The position numbers were made by a program, and so were the translations under genes. Shown piece by piece: positions 46,995 to 58,094 of a stretch of 64,000 nucleotides of DNA. Each line of letters begins with the position of its first letter. Position 1 is the stretch's first letter. The notes under the pieces are model-generated. The model was not told the origin of the DNA. It was given only the letters and a program-made list of their open reading frames with translations, and ran no database searches. Origin of the DNA: Verpa conica (taxonomy: Eukaryota; Ascomycota; Pezizomycetes; Pezizales; Morchellaceae); assembly GCA_033030425.1 (NCBI GenBank), contig JAUFSD010000001.1, forward strand, positions 3,596,001-3,660,000. Direction: 5' to 3'.

Positions 46995-49485
46995 ATGGCC
47001 AGCGCAAACATGACGCCCCAGAGGAAACGAAAGAGAGCCAGGACCGTTATATCTTGCACTGAATGCCATCGTAGAAAGCAGAAGGTTTGTTCATAACCCT
47101 ATAAATTCATTTTCTTAAATATATCCAAAGTACTTACATTGTTCTTCTGAACAATAGTGCGATAGACAACACCCATGTGGGAACTGTACACTCAGATCTG
47201 CATCAAATTTGTGCCATTACGAAAGCAAGTCAAATCCGAATAACAATAATACAACATCCCCCGTCTCTACCCATGACCCGAACAAAATCCCTAAGGGAGA
47301 GTCACCGGGATCTCCGGGATCCCCGAGAGGGTTAATCTTAGGCGCAAAGGACGTTCCGGGGGGGTTTGGATATATAAGATCAAGCACACACACAGCACTA
47401 AATGTACTAGAGAAGGTATGGAGTTACAAGTATGCGCGGAATGCTAGTATTTATTGCTATGACTAATTTTTGGCATAGCTTGACCTCGATGGCCACGGAA
47501 GTGTCAACTGGGCAAGGGCGAATAATGACATTGTCGACATATCCGGGTGTGTAGAGTTATATACATACACGAAGCATATCCACCAAATACCCCCTAGGCC
47601 ATACACTGCTCTTCTTGTCAAAGTCTTCTTCAAGGAGTGTAACTGGATCTATGGTTCACTACATGAACAGACCTTCATCAAAAATATGGAGGAGTGGTAC
47701 ATGCAATGTGCATCAAATAACTCTCCGAATAGCAACGGCAAGAAGAAGATACTCTCGCAGTTTCCTGCATTGCTACTGCAAGTTCTCGCTATCGCATTAC
47801 AAATGCTCCCCATGGAACATTACAAGTTTATAGCACAACTCAATCTTGGCAAAGAGAACTTTTACAACCTCAGTGCGACTTATAGTAACACAGCATGTGA
47901 ACTCGCTAGCCTATTATCCTCTAGTAGTCCTACTACTCTTGCTAGGGTTCAACAATGGTTTTTAAGGAGCTCATGGTTGAAGAGCGAGGGAAGAGCCGTT
48001 GAGTCATGGCATGCTCTTGGGCAGGCTATCCGGGAGGCCCAGGAAATGGGATTGCATCGAGAGCAACCAAGAAAATATGCTGAAAATATAGCGAGTGTCT
48101 GGCAAAGGGAGATTGAGAAACGAGTGTGGGTTAATCTTTATGTTTGGGATCGGTATGAAATTGAGCTCCATTAAGGTTGTTATTTTCCTTTTTTCTAACA
48201 GGCTAGATTCATGGCTATGATTCTTGGACGCCCTACAATGATCAATGACCGACATTGCAATGTCACGGCGCCAATTGATTGCCAGATCCCACAAGATCTC
48301 ACAAAGCTACCACCAGCCCCTCGAGGACCCCTAGACCCTCCTAATCCTTTTACAGAGCGTCTATTAGACTACCAACTAGCGGGTATCGTAAACGAAATCG
48401 ATGATATGGAGGTAAAGGTCGACAAGCCACTCTCACTCGACTTTTCTTCCGTCGACTTAATGCACTCGAAAATCCTTTCATTCACAGAGTTTTTCCCGCC
48501 ACCACTTGCGATTCGAAATCGGGACACCTCATACGACCAACAGTACCCGTTTCTGCCAGCCCAATGTGAGCTCCTCAAAGCATCGGCATTCTGCCTAATA
48601 GTAGGACTTCACCGGCCATTTGTTTTTACACGAGATCGTTCCAAGATGGAGCTTGTCAAAGCTTCCTTAGTCATCCTTGATTCACAGACCCGGGTCCTTC
48701 AAATGACAAAAGAACACCATCACACAATTTACACACTCTGTTTTTTTACATTTGATCCTGCAGTCCTCATTGCAGCTGTAATAATAACTTCACCGGCATC
48801 ACTCGAGCCTGAAATGATTGATGCTTGCATTAAAGCCTTGCGAGAGGGCCACAACCGGTTAGAAATGCTCGGTCACCGGATAAAGCTAGCGGAAAAAGGT
48901 GCAGCTGTCTTAAAGGTTCTCATCTCAAAAGTGGAAGCTGCAATTAGCAGCGTGCATCACCGAATAGATAGCCTCATAACTCGAACTAGGATCTCGTCAA
49001 CAGAATCCGAATCCGAAATCTCAGTAGCTTCAGGCGCCTCCTCGTACACGTGTGCTCGATCTCATGGATCCCCGGCGTCAACGGTTTCATTTTCAGAGTC
49101 ATTATCTCATTCGCCAACAATGCTACCATCGCAATTGAGAGCAACTATGCATGGAGGCCCAGAAATGCAGAGACCAGATCAAATGAGCGATTTCGACTGG
49201 GCTTCATACACAAACGCCGTTGTACCACATCGAGATCTGATGTCGATGGATTTGGAGGAATTTTTTTCAATGCCAGAAATATCAGCCGGTAATATGGGGG
49301 CTGCAGCTGCAGCTGCTCAGCATGCTGCTATGGCCCAACATCATGCTGCACAGCACCATGAAAATACACAGGACATGTACAATTTCGTGCCGGGGAATGG
49401 ATGTGCAGTTGAGGAACAACAATTGATGGGTGGCACGATGGGGGATAATTTTTGGCAGAACTTATTGAACGTACAGTTTCAATAA
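46995..49485 (+). CDS. Zn2Cys6 transcription factor
   Basis: Five exons (46995-47084, 47158-47415, 47479-47546, 47598-48152, 48207-49485) give 749 residues. A basic N-terminus precedes the binuclear zinc cluster Cys21-x2-Cys24-x6-Cys31-x5-Cys37-x2-Cys40-x8-Cys49, with intron 1 just before Cys31. The fungal middle homology region is marked by VFFKECNWIYGSLHE, a helical core, and LYVWDRFMAMILGRPTMIND at the exon 4/5 junction; the acceptor GGCTAG was preferred over AACAG for this reason. The last 150 residues are Ser-rich, then Ala/His/Gln-rich, plausible as an activation region. It should bind CGG-type DNA in the nucleus. Targets are unknown; no metabolic cluster adjoins it. Confidence 0.88.
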
Positions 49486-51776
49486 GTGGTAGGCACTATT
49501 GGAGGGTGGGCCTAAACAAAAAAATCTGGAGGGACTTCCGGAGTGGTGTTTTGATTTGTCTTATTTCTATCTTCCTGGTGTTTCTGCTTCTAAGATTACT
49601 TTTACTCTTGACCAATTAGCAAAAGTAGTGTTTTTTTAGGGTATATTTTGGTCAGAGAGTTTTTTCCTCATAACATTCATTTCTTTTCTTCTTTTGTTAC
49701 AAATGGGCTTTATATTTTATTTATTTTTTCCTACAGGGGTCTTAGGATTTTTTTTTAGTGTATAGCAAATGGTATAAACGAATTTTATTTCTTTACGAGA
49801 GAAGAATTGCGTAGGCTTTACAGTCATCGATTACTTTGGTTTCCTTTTGGCGTATGGTCTATTTTTGCGGTTTTACCCTTTTGTCTACACCTTAAATCAG
49901 ATTTCACTGGAGCTTGCGGAGGGATGATGTGACCTGGATGATCAGGGTAAAAATAGAGTAGAAATAAAGGGGATGAGCGAGGTTCAGAGTTACTTAGATA
50001 GTTTTTTATTACAGGAACATGTGAGGCAGATTATTACTCCTGAATTGGGAATGAAGAATCAGTTTTTTTTTCTTGGTCCTTGGAATATCTTACTACTATT
50101 CTAGACTTCCGGTTACTAGTTATATGAATGGGGTTTTCCGAGACTAGAGTAAGCGCGCTCTAGTTAGGCTGGAATAGTATGTTTTCGGAATGTTGCTTCA
50201 GGTGGCCTTTGCGCACGTGGCATCTAATGAACCCGAGTAATAATCTGGGGAGGGGCAAAGGACAGGCGGCTATCAGATCAATATTAGCTAAGCGGGAGGG
50301 TAGTCCGTTTTTAATATCACCAGGACGTTAGCGCTGTTGAGAGGATATACACGGAGGGGGCAGGTGAGACCTCCCTCTCCACTCCTCACCCATAACTGGG
50401 TTTTGAATCAGTTGTGGTTGGGATGAGATTATGTCATTCAGAGGATACCTGGTAGTAATGCCTTCTTCCCTGAGACCGTAGATATAATACGAGGGGTGCC
50501 TAGATGGTGATCCTTAAGTTCGTACTTAAGATGTGCAATATTAATGACTGTGACCGAAGTAAATTCCTCGGCGGAGGCGACAATGCTAAAAATGCAGTAG
50601 TCATTACTAAGGCAGAAATCCCTCTATCCCTGGGGATTAGGAGAAACAGTTAGCAGTAGTGGGGGTAAGTAGAGTAATTTCCAAGGTAACAAGGTGTTTT
50701 TAATCTTTTTAGAACCCCCTCCTCCTCCCCTCTCCCCTGGCTTTACATAAGGGGTTAGGTATATGAGGGGGGGAAGTGCAAAATACGGGAGATCTGACAT
50801 GTAGTTTAAAGGTGCGTGCAGAAAGAACATGGCACTGCAGTTACTGCTATTTTACGCAGGTCAAGAAAGGAAAAAGAAAAAAGAGGAAAAAAAGCAAGCC
50901 TTTAGGGTTAGGCCCTTATTTCCTAGGGAAAATTCTTTTGACTTCCGGTGCTCTTGACACAGTGTAAATACTTTATTTGACGGAGCGACATGATCAGCAC
51001 TAGGTCTTGGATAGAACCAATAGATGCGTGTAGATGACAAGATCAGAAGGGGAGGGGGGGAAGATTCTTTGGTTGATACATGCTACAGAAATTGAAAGGT
51101 GGTCTTCGAAGTCTCAGAATGATCTAGTATGATGTATCCTACATGTATGTTTGTTCTTTCTCAGCCCAAGCCTCCTTCAGAGGCTTTTTGGTAACGATCC
51201 GGTTATGGACGCATATACCCGGACTTCCAATGACTATAACTGTGACGTTTGTTACCCCAATCGTGAGAAAGGGTCGTCCCTGTTCTTCTATAACAAACAC
51301 TCTACTACCCTCCTCCGATAGTTCAACGGGTGGCTGAAGTTTGCAAAAAGCGGACAGAGCGGTACGGGAGATGTCTCACAAAAGTTGCGCAATACCCGGA
51401 GAGTGTTGGCTGAACCTATCAAATTCTAGAAGCGTCGAAGCAGGATTTGTCCATATGAGCGCCTTCACTTATATAATCGATGTTAACCTTATTTGGGGGT
51501 TTGTTAATTAGTAACGCACAGAGCTGCTTGTGACACCTAGCCGCCACTAGTAATGGGGAGCCCCCCCCCCACAATTAGTAACAGATGTCATTCTTATGTG
51601 AGCAGGAGTTGTGTTCGAGTGATAATTGTAGTCTGTGCACTCCGTTCAATGATCTATCTATACAAGAGCCACTACACTTGGAGGGGGGTAGAGATTTTAT
51701 AACTATAAGCTGCGCTCCAAAAGATCAATCCGCTCTCCACAACAACTAGTCATTGAGAAAAATAAACAATTAAACA
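49486..51776. other. Gene-free stretch between regulator and Myb-like genes
   Basis: No gene is supported. T-rich 3' sequence follows the regulator stop (49540-49790). A purine-rich AAAGAAAAAAGAGG block lies near 50868-50895. A partial bipartite motif is at 51616-51632. Confidence 0.5.
51616..51632 (+). promoter_or_regulatory. Partial bipartite motif
   Basis: CGAGTGATAATTGTAGT; left half exact, right half degenerate. It is 145 bp upstream of the first Myb-like gene. Confidence 0.25.
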
Positions 51777-52564
51777 ATGAGGCAGAGGGGAAAAAGAAAT
51801 GCAAAGTCTGTACCGCCTAACCCTCCTTTGACTCCAATCAAAGACTCCCCCGAAGATGTCAAGGTAGTATATCAAATTATTCTCTAAACCGTTCTACTAG
51901 CTACATATCCCGGCTAACGCTTGAACTAAAGTACACATCACAATCATCAGAGACTGAATTCAGCCCACTGCCTGGTCTAAGTTTTACTTTATCTTCACCC
52001 CCGTCCTCTATTACCGAACACTCTCCAGGCAGCGAAGCCAAGCGGTGTCTACCCAGCGACAATGAGACCGATGAATCCCAAGAAACACCCTCAAAAAAAG
52101 CCAAGATCTCCACAGCCCCGCTCAAGAAGCGAGATATAGTGGAGGAAAACATCTTACTCCTAAGACTCAAAGATGAGGAGAGTATGAAATGGCCAGACAT
52201 CGTGGAGGCGTTCAGAGAGCATGGTTGGGCGGGGAGGAAACAGACATTACTTAAGAATCGGTACAAGAGTTTGAAGGAAGGGACTGTGTTTTGGGAGGAC
52301 GATGATGTAAGTCGTGACCTTTTTACTTTTGGTGAATATTGGGTTTGCTTACTGGCTTTTTGGGCTATATAGGTGGACTTTATGCACCAGGCGATTTTTG
52401 AAGTCGAGAAGGAGTATGAGAGGGCAAAGTGGGATAAGGTCGCGGAGAAAATGGTGACACTTGGTGCTAGTAGGAAGTTTCCAGGGGCTGCTTGCGAGAA
52501 GAAATTTAAATCTAAAGCGGAGGTTAAGAAGAGGAATCCTGCTGAAGTTACTAGCAATGATTGA
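51777..52564 (+). CDS. Myb/SANT-like small nuclear protein, paralog 1
   Basis: Three exons (51777-51863, 51932-52306, 52373-52564) give 217 residues. A basic, Ser/Pro-rich, disordered N-terminus is followed at about 99-153 by a helical Myb/SANT-like segment. This carries the Trp of KWPDIVEAF, the NRYKSL third-helix-like motif and VFWEDDD. After the intron come a second helical part (VDFMHQAIFEVEKEYERAKW) and AACEKKFKSK. The shape suggests DNA or chromatin binding; no target is known. Intron 1 is placed GTAGTA...CTAAAG because the reading frame requires it and GCTAAC precedes the acceptor. It aligns along most of its C-terminal half with the next gene. Confidence 0.72.
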
Positions 52565-53081
52565 TATTTGGATGGAGAGGAAGAGAGAGAAATTTATAGC
52601 TATTAATTTACTAGGTCTCTTTGTCAATGCAGTATTATTCATATTGTTTTATCAGCCTTTCCTATACATAAACTATGAAAACACTCTATTCCATAAGCAA
52701 TATCAAATAACATCTAGTAGAACCCGGAACATGACGTCAGTATCAATTGATCAACAACCAAGGAAGATACACAACAAAGAGTTAGGGTTCATTAAGTGAA
52801 TGGACCAAGCGTCAAGATTGTTCCAGCAGTTGCACGGACTTCTATAGAAATGCATCTTGATCGAGACTCCCGGGACGCTCAGACTCACAACTCTTTAAGA
52901 TCAGACATGTATATATCTACATTGAGACAAACCCAGCTCAAACAGGTAGGCAGACAAGGCCGCCCAACTCCGAAAGCTTGACGTACAGATCGGCCCTCGG
53001 CTCTCTACAAATATATAACCCCCCTCCCCAAAAGTCCTATACGTACTTCCTCGTTTCAACACCACAAACATAACCACAAAT
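52565..53081. other. Spacer between the two Myb-like genes
   Basis: No gene is seen. GAGTTAGGGTTC lies near 52780, and a CT-rich leader runs into the second gene's ATG. Confidence 0.5.
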
Positions 53082-53706
53082 ATGGACGAGCATCAAGAAG
53101 ACCACTCCCAATCTCAATCTCAATCTCAAGACCCCCTACCTCCCTCAACTCCTGAAGAACAAACTCCATCTCCTACTCTTGCCCCTCTTACTCCCGCATC
53201 TACCCCCAAAAAGGCTTCTACGAGATCAAAGAAGCGCCAGTCTACCGAGACTAAAACCCCACCTGCAAAACGCACAACAGTTAAGCCTAGCTCGGGAATC
53301 TCGGAAGATGATGCCCGTTTAATCAGTCTCAAAAACGAAGGAAAATCCTGGAAGGAGATATCAAACATATTTAAAGAGGAGGGAAGGGGTACTGTGAAGC
53401 CGGATTCGCTATCGAAGCGGTACTCGAGACTTGGAATTAAGCATATTGTGTGGGAGAATAACGAGGTAAACATATTCTACATACGTCTTCATGGCTTTTT
53501 TCCTTGAGAGAGAGAGCTGACGGGAGTAGGTTGAGGTTTTGTTGCAGGCTATAGCTGAGGTGGAGAAGAAGAAGTGGGAGAATGTTAGTTTGAAGATGGT
53601 GGAGCTGGGGGAAGGTAATGTTAAGAAGTTTGCGGCTACGGCGTGTGAAAAGAAGGCAAAGGAATTAATGAAGGCTGAGACTGAGAAAGTTGCGGACAGT
53701 AAGTGA
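53082..53706 (+). CDS. Myb/SANT-like small nuclear protein, paralog 2
   Basis: Two exons (53082-53465, 53530-53706) give 186 residues. Residues 1-75 are disordered, with a SQSQSQSQ run, many Pro/Thr and basic clusters (RSKKRQ, PAKRTT) that could serve as nuclear localisation signals. The helical domain reads ARLISLKNEGKSWKEISNIF, then SKRYSRLG and HIVWENNE. After a phase-0 intron at the same place as in paralog 1 it continues VEVLLQAIAEVEKKKW and ATACEKKAKELM. The GAGTAG acceptor was chosen over the later TTGCAG because it restores alignment with paralog 1 (VDFMHQAIFEVEK). Tandem duplication is the likely origin. Confidence 0.75.
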
Positions 53707-54182
53707 AGTTATCGTTTGGAGTTAAATGCATCTACAGTATATTAGCCAATGAGTAGTCCTCAGCTAGTTGAATATAACTTGGTAGTTTTAACCCTGTTGA
53801 GACAAAAAGCTCTTCTAAAACATTTAAAGACCGATTCTTGGATCTATCAAAGCTATTGTTAGCATATTTATATTTGAGAGTGAGAATATATGAATAAAGT
53901 TGTTTTGAGTCACGAAAGGCATGTCACTTGCAATCCAATAAGTTAAAAGAATGAGATGGTTTTTAACATTTTAAACAAATTCGTAAATATCGTACTTCTG
54001 TCAGTTCCTCCCTTTCTATCACTCCTTCCCTATCAAGGAGCCAGAGACCGTCCATGAGTTACAAATTTATGGCCCAAAGAAAAGGAGAAACAAGGAAAAA
54101 GAAAAAGATAAAGGAAAAACATGATGAAGCCTCTATGATCCACACTACAACTCCCTAACTCCAAACTCATAACCTAAGAAAT
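53707..54182. other. Spacer between convergent genes
   Basis: AT-rich 3' flanks of paralog 2 and the repeat-protein gene; nothing else seen. Confidence 0.5.
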
Positions 54183-55809
54183 CTACCACCAAGAAGGGAA
54201 GCGGCGGGCGCTGCGGGAGCTGCGAGATCCACGAGATCCACGAGATCCACGGCCGCGGCGGGGGCCACGGGGCTTGCGGCGAGGACCCATTGGGCCACCA
54301 AAGCGGCGGGGACCCTGCTTAAGCTCGACCTGGAGGAGAGCGACCAAAACATCTTCGGGCCTCTTGCAGCCACCCTGAACCTTGACGTCTCTCTTGAAGA
54401 TGGTTGCGGGATCCTGAGTAGTAAATGCAGACTCATCGGCAGGTGCTTCCCCGACATACTCATCGGCAGGTGCCTCTCCAACGTACTCATCTGCTGGTGC
54501 CTCTCCAACGTACTCATCTGCTGGTGCTTCTCCGACGTACTCATCTGCTGGTGCCTCTCCGACGTATTCATCTGCTGGTGCTTCTCCTACATACTCATCT
54601 GCTGGTGCCTCTCCGACATACTCATCGGCAGGTGCTTCTCCAACGTACTCATCGGCAGGTGCTTCTCCAACATATTCATCGGCGGGAGCCTCTCCAACGT
54701 ACTCATCGGCAGGTGCCTCTCCAACATACTCATCGGCAGGTGCCTCTCCAACATACTCATCGGCAGGTGCCTCTCCAACATATTCGTCGGCTGGTGCCTC
54801 TCCAACATATTCGTCGGCTGGTGCCTCTCCAACATACTCATCGGCAGGTGCCTCTCCAACATACTCATCGGCTGGTGCCTCTCCGGCAGACTCATCGGCG
54901 GGAGCCTCTCCAACATACTCATCAGCAGGTGCCTCCCCGACATACTCATCGGCAGGTGCCTCTCCAACATATTCATCGGCTGGTGCCTCTCCGGCAGACT
55001 CATCGGCGGGAGCCTCTCCAACATATTCATCGGCAGGTGCCTCTCCGACATATTCATCGGCTGGTGCCTCTCCAACATATTCATCGGCGGGAGCCTCTCC
55101 AACATACTCATCGGCAGGTGCCTCTCCAACATATTCATCGGCGGGTGCTTCTCCGACGTACTCATCGGCAGGTGCTTCTCCAACATACTCATCGGCGGGA
55201 GCCTCTCCAACATATTCGTCGGCTGGTGCTTCTCCAACGTACTCATCGGCGGGAGCCTCTCCGACATACTCATCGGCGGGAGCTTCTCCAACATACTCGT
55301 CTCCAGGTGCGACGGATTCATCAGCAAGGTAAGACTCGTCTCTCTTGGTCTTGCTGTTCTTCTTTGCGTTATCAACAACCTTCTTGAGTGTCTCGATGTA
55401 TTTCTCGATCTTCTTGACGAAGTTGGCCTTGTTAGGCTTGGGCTCAGCCTTGATGTGGATGTGGCCGTATTTGGCGTCTTTGAATGCCTTCTGGAGTTGC
55501 TGCATAACCTTGTCTTGGCTCTGGTCGGGCTTGGTGTTGTTCTTGTTGTTGGGGGCATCCCACTCGGCAAGACATCTCTTGAGGTCCATGTTGTTGAGGA
55601 CAGCCTGGGGAATGATGTAAGGGTGCTTCTCCTCACCAGTGGCCCTGTATGATTGTTAGAAATCTTGGTATATGTGAATCGGGTATCAATGATAATACTT
55701 ACTTGCGCATCACATCGGGGCGGAATCTCATTGAAGGAGTAGGTGTAGCGATAACCTGGTTGGCGCAGAAAGCGAGGATCATGGCAGCGGTGGCAGCGGT
55801 GAGCTTCAT
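54183..55809 (-). CDS. Secreted protein with 32 acidic nonapeptide repeats
   Basis: Two exons (55703-55809, 54183-55644) give 522 residues. A signal peptide (MKLTAATAAMILAFC..., cleavage likely after VIA) is followed by a short N-terminal domain to about 135. Residues about 151-438 are 32 perfect-length nonapeptides, thirty DEYVGEAPA and two DESAGEAPA, each with net charge -3. KR sites at about 136-137 and 453-454 bracket the repeat block, as expected for Kex2-like processing. The C-terminus (455-522) is very basic and Arg/Gly/Ser-rich (RRGRGSRGSRG...), ending in FPSWW. I recognise no family; a cell-surface, adhesive or effector role is possible. Codon-level variants among units show that the array is not brand new. 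Confidence 0.85.
54431..55300 (-). repeat. 27-bp coding minisatellite, 32 units
   Basis: The word (T)ACTCATCGGCAGGTGC and its variants recur every 27 bp from 54431 to 55295 (864 bp = 32 x 27). Third-codon positions vary (CGG/CTG, GGT/GGA, ACA/ACG), but no unit has an indel. Two units carry GCAGAC in place of TAC-type codons, giving DESAGEAPA. All alternative frames are also open, which creates long false reading frames on both strands. Confidence 0.95.
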
Positions 55810-57310
55810 GTTTGCTGTTGTGGTGGTTGGAAAGGGAGTTTAAAAAAGTTGAAGGTTGATTGATTGATTGAGAAGGTTGTCTCGTGAAGGAAACTGCAAC
55901 AAATTCCGTGAAAAGGAGTGATTCGTAAAAAGAAGATGCGTGTATAGAAAGGAATGTGAAATAAACCAAGCACAGCTCAGATAATTGTAAAGAGTGTAAA
56001 GGAGTGACTGTGAATGTAAAGAAAAGAAAAAGAAAGTGTTGTCGTTGCCGGAACGAGTGAGTGTAGAAGTGAAGAAGTGAATGAGGATGGTGAAAAAAAA
56101 AAGCAGGATTCGGGGAGTTGAAGGTCGTATATAAACCATCGAGTTTACCGTATGACGCCGCATATTCAGTCTGAATTGCACGATAGATTCCATGGAGAGT
56201 TCTGTGTATCCCCGGTGAGACGGGCTATTTGGTGGTGGTTGCGGCACAGAACAGAGAGTTGCACCTACTAAACCACCGACGCCACACCACAAATAGGAGT
56301 ACTGCGCCCATGGAAGCTGCAACTACAACCTTACTATCACGCATGAACTCTTATGAGAACCCACTGATCAGCAGTCAGCTTCGGTCCGTTTGTGGTACCG
56401 TGATGTAAATATACACTAAGCACGATCTTTATGTGTGTGGTCCCCACGCGTTACCGTGGAATTGTTTGTTTACTAAGGCTTGTTTAAGAGATCGTACAAT
56501 TCAACTTCATAGCAAATACCAGTACGCGAAAAACTAAAATCAATCTAATAATTTGAATTTTCATACTCTAGTTCGCATAATTTCTATAATTTCTACTCTA
56601 CTCCCAAACCTCCCTCCCTCCAAACTACGCATACCCCCAAACCCCCATGCAATCTTGTAGCCGTATTACAATGACTTCATAAACATACCGGTGCTTCCAT
56701 ATTTCTTAGGCCGCTATATCCGTTCTGAATTTATCCAGTACATACTGCTGTCATGTTTAAATCCGGGTGTTTATGTAACTGACCCACCGGTGCTCTATGC
56801 GTGTTGTACATACATGCACGTAAGGTTAAATGAGAAGCTCCAATCATTCATTTCGGCAGGGTAAGGCTGAGAGGCTGAGTCTTCACCCCCGGTGGGACTA
56901 AACAACCACAAACTCCTCCCCCTGGCCCGCGCTGGCCCGGCCGGCCCCCCCTTATCCTCGCTTGAGTGGGCCCCCCCCTCCCCTGGTCAGAAAACTATTC
57001 ATAGACTGCTGCGCAATTGTTTAATTTCTTCAGAATGTTTATGATTTAGGTACCGAATCCTTCTCTTACTCTATAGGCGGGTTTTTGTGGGGATCTTTCC
57101 GGGTGAGTACTTGGCGATACTCCACCTTCTAGAATCATACATCCGGCATGGAGTTTGCCGGCGGCGCCCCGCACCCTAGTAATGGGGCACAAAGTAGCAC
57201 CGCCACAGGCATTCTTGACATTAGGCATTGGTAATGAAACAAGCGGGATGGCTGGCAAAGACACAGGTACGCCGGTTTCATAATATTGACCGCGAGTTGT
57301 TTTTATCCAT

Positions 57311-57327
57311 GCATGAGATCTCACTCG
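57311..57327 (-). promoter_or_regulatory. Bipartite motif copy (G variant)
   Basis: Minus strand CGAGTGAGATCTCATGC; right half matches YRTG, last base C. Confidence 0.35.
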
Positions 57328-58077
57328 ATTTGGATAAATTGTGTCTGTGATGGAGGAAATTCTTTTCTAGCGTATCTTGATTCTTGATGTAACTAAAGGA
57401 TATACGTTAAAATGTTCAGGATAGTCCCGATTATATTAAGTGCTCATAAATTTTAATATTGCTGTCATGAACATAAATACAATGTAAGGCAAGAAAAAAA
57501 GTATATACATGTAGTTAAACGATATTAAAACTTTTATATATAATAATTTCAACCAGCTAACTAAGAACAATCTACGAGGGTATAAGCTTAGAAATTAGAC
57601 CTAGGCCTGGCTAAGCGATACGATCATGTTTATTCTAACAGTATCTAAGACCCCTAAAACTGTTACTCATAATAGTGGTTAGCATTCGAGTTCTAAGACT
57701 TCGCACAAGGAATTATCACCACTTGATTTGTCATCATCTAATCCACCTTATCTTATCTCATCTCATCTCCATCTTCCCAGGTCATCTAAAAAAAGAAGCC
57801 AATACAGAGAAACATCAACTACGATCAAAGGCTACACTCTGAATTACCGAGGAATACTCCCCGTAAAAAAAAGAAATGTTCCCATTTACCCGCGCCTTGG
57901 TATGTAGACTTTCCCTACATCTGAGAGTATAAACCTGGTAGTGATCACGGAGAGCTGCAAGGGGCCGAGTGGTAGTTATTACGGAGAGTTGATTCGGAAT
58001 GACCCATTTGGCTTCCCGACCTGGGCATAAGTGGGATGCTAGAAATGGACTCCCGGTAGGATCTTGATGTTGATTGG

Positions 58078-58094
58078 TCATGGTGCGTCACTCG
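58078..58094 (-). promoter_or_regulatory. Bipartite motif copy (C variant)
   Basis: Minus strand CGAGTGACGCACCATGA, right half intact; about 900 bp upstream of the FMO-type gene. Confidence 0.45.

Noticed and set aside
54431..55300. Regularly spaced repeats that could suggest a CRISPR array
   Set aside because: There are no unique spacers; units are contiguous 27-bp coding repeats in a eukaryotic gene.
54425..55387. Long plus-strand open frame (320 codons) over the repeat array
   Set aside because: Its His/Arg/Leu-rich repeats are a shadow of the 27-bp minisatellite, whose unit length keeps several frames free of stops. The minus-strand frame has the signal peptide, the intron and sensible ends.
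54587..55969. Second minus-strand frame (460 codons) over the repeat array
   Set aside because: It gives Met/Leu/Pro-rich repeats, runs through the intron and upstream leader and has no signal peptide; another shadow of the minisatellite.
56050..56071. CGAGTGAGTGTAGAAGT as a motif copy
   Set aside because: The right half lacks RTG; counted as chance.
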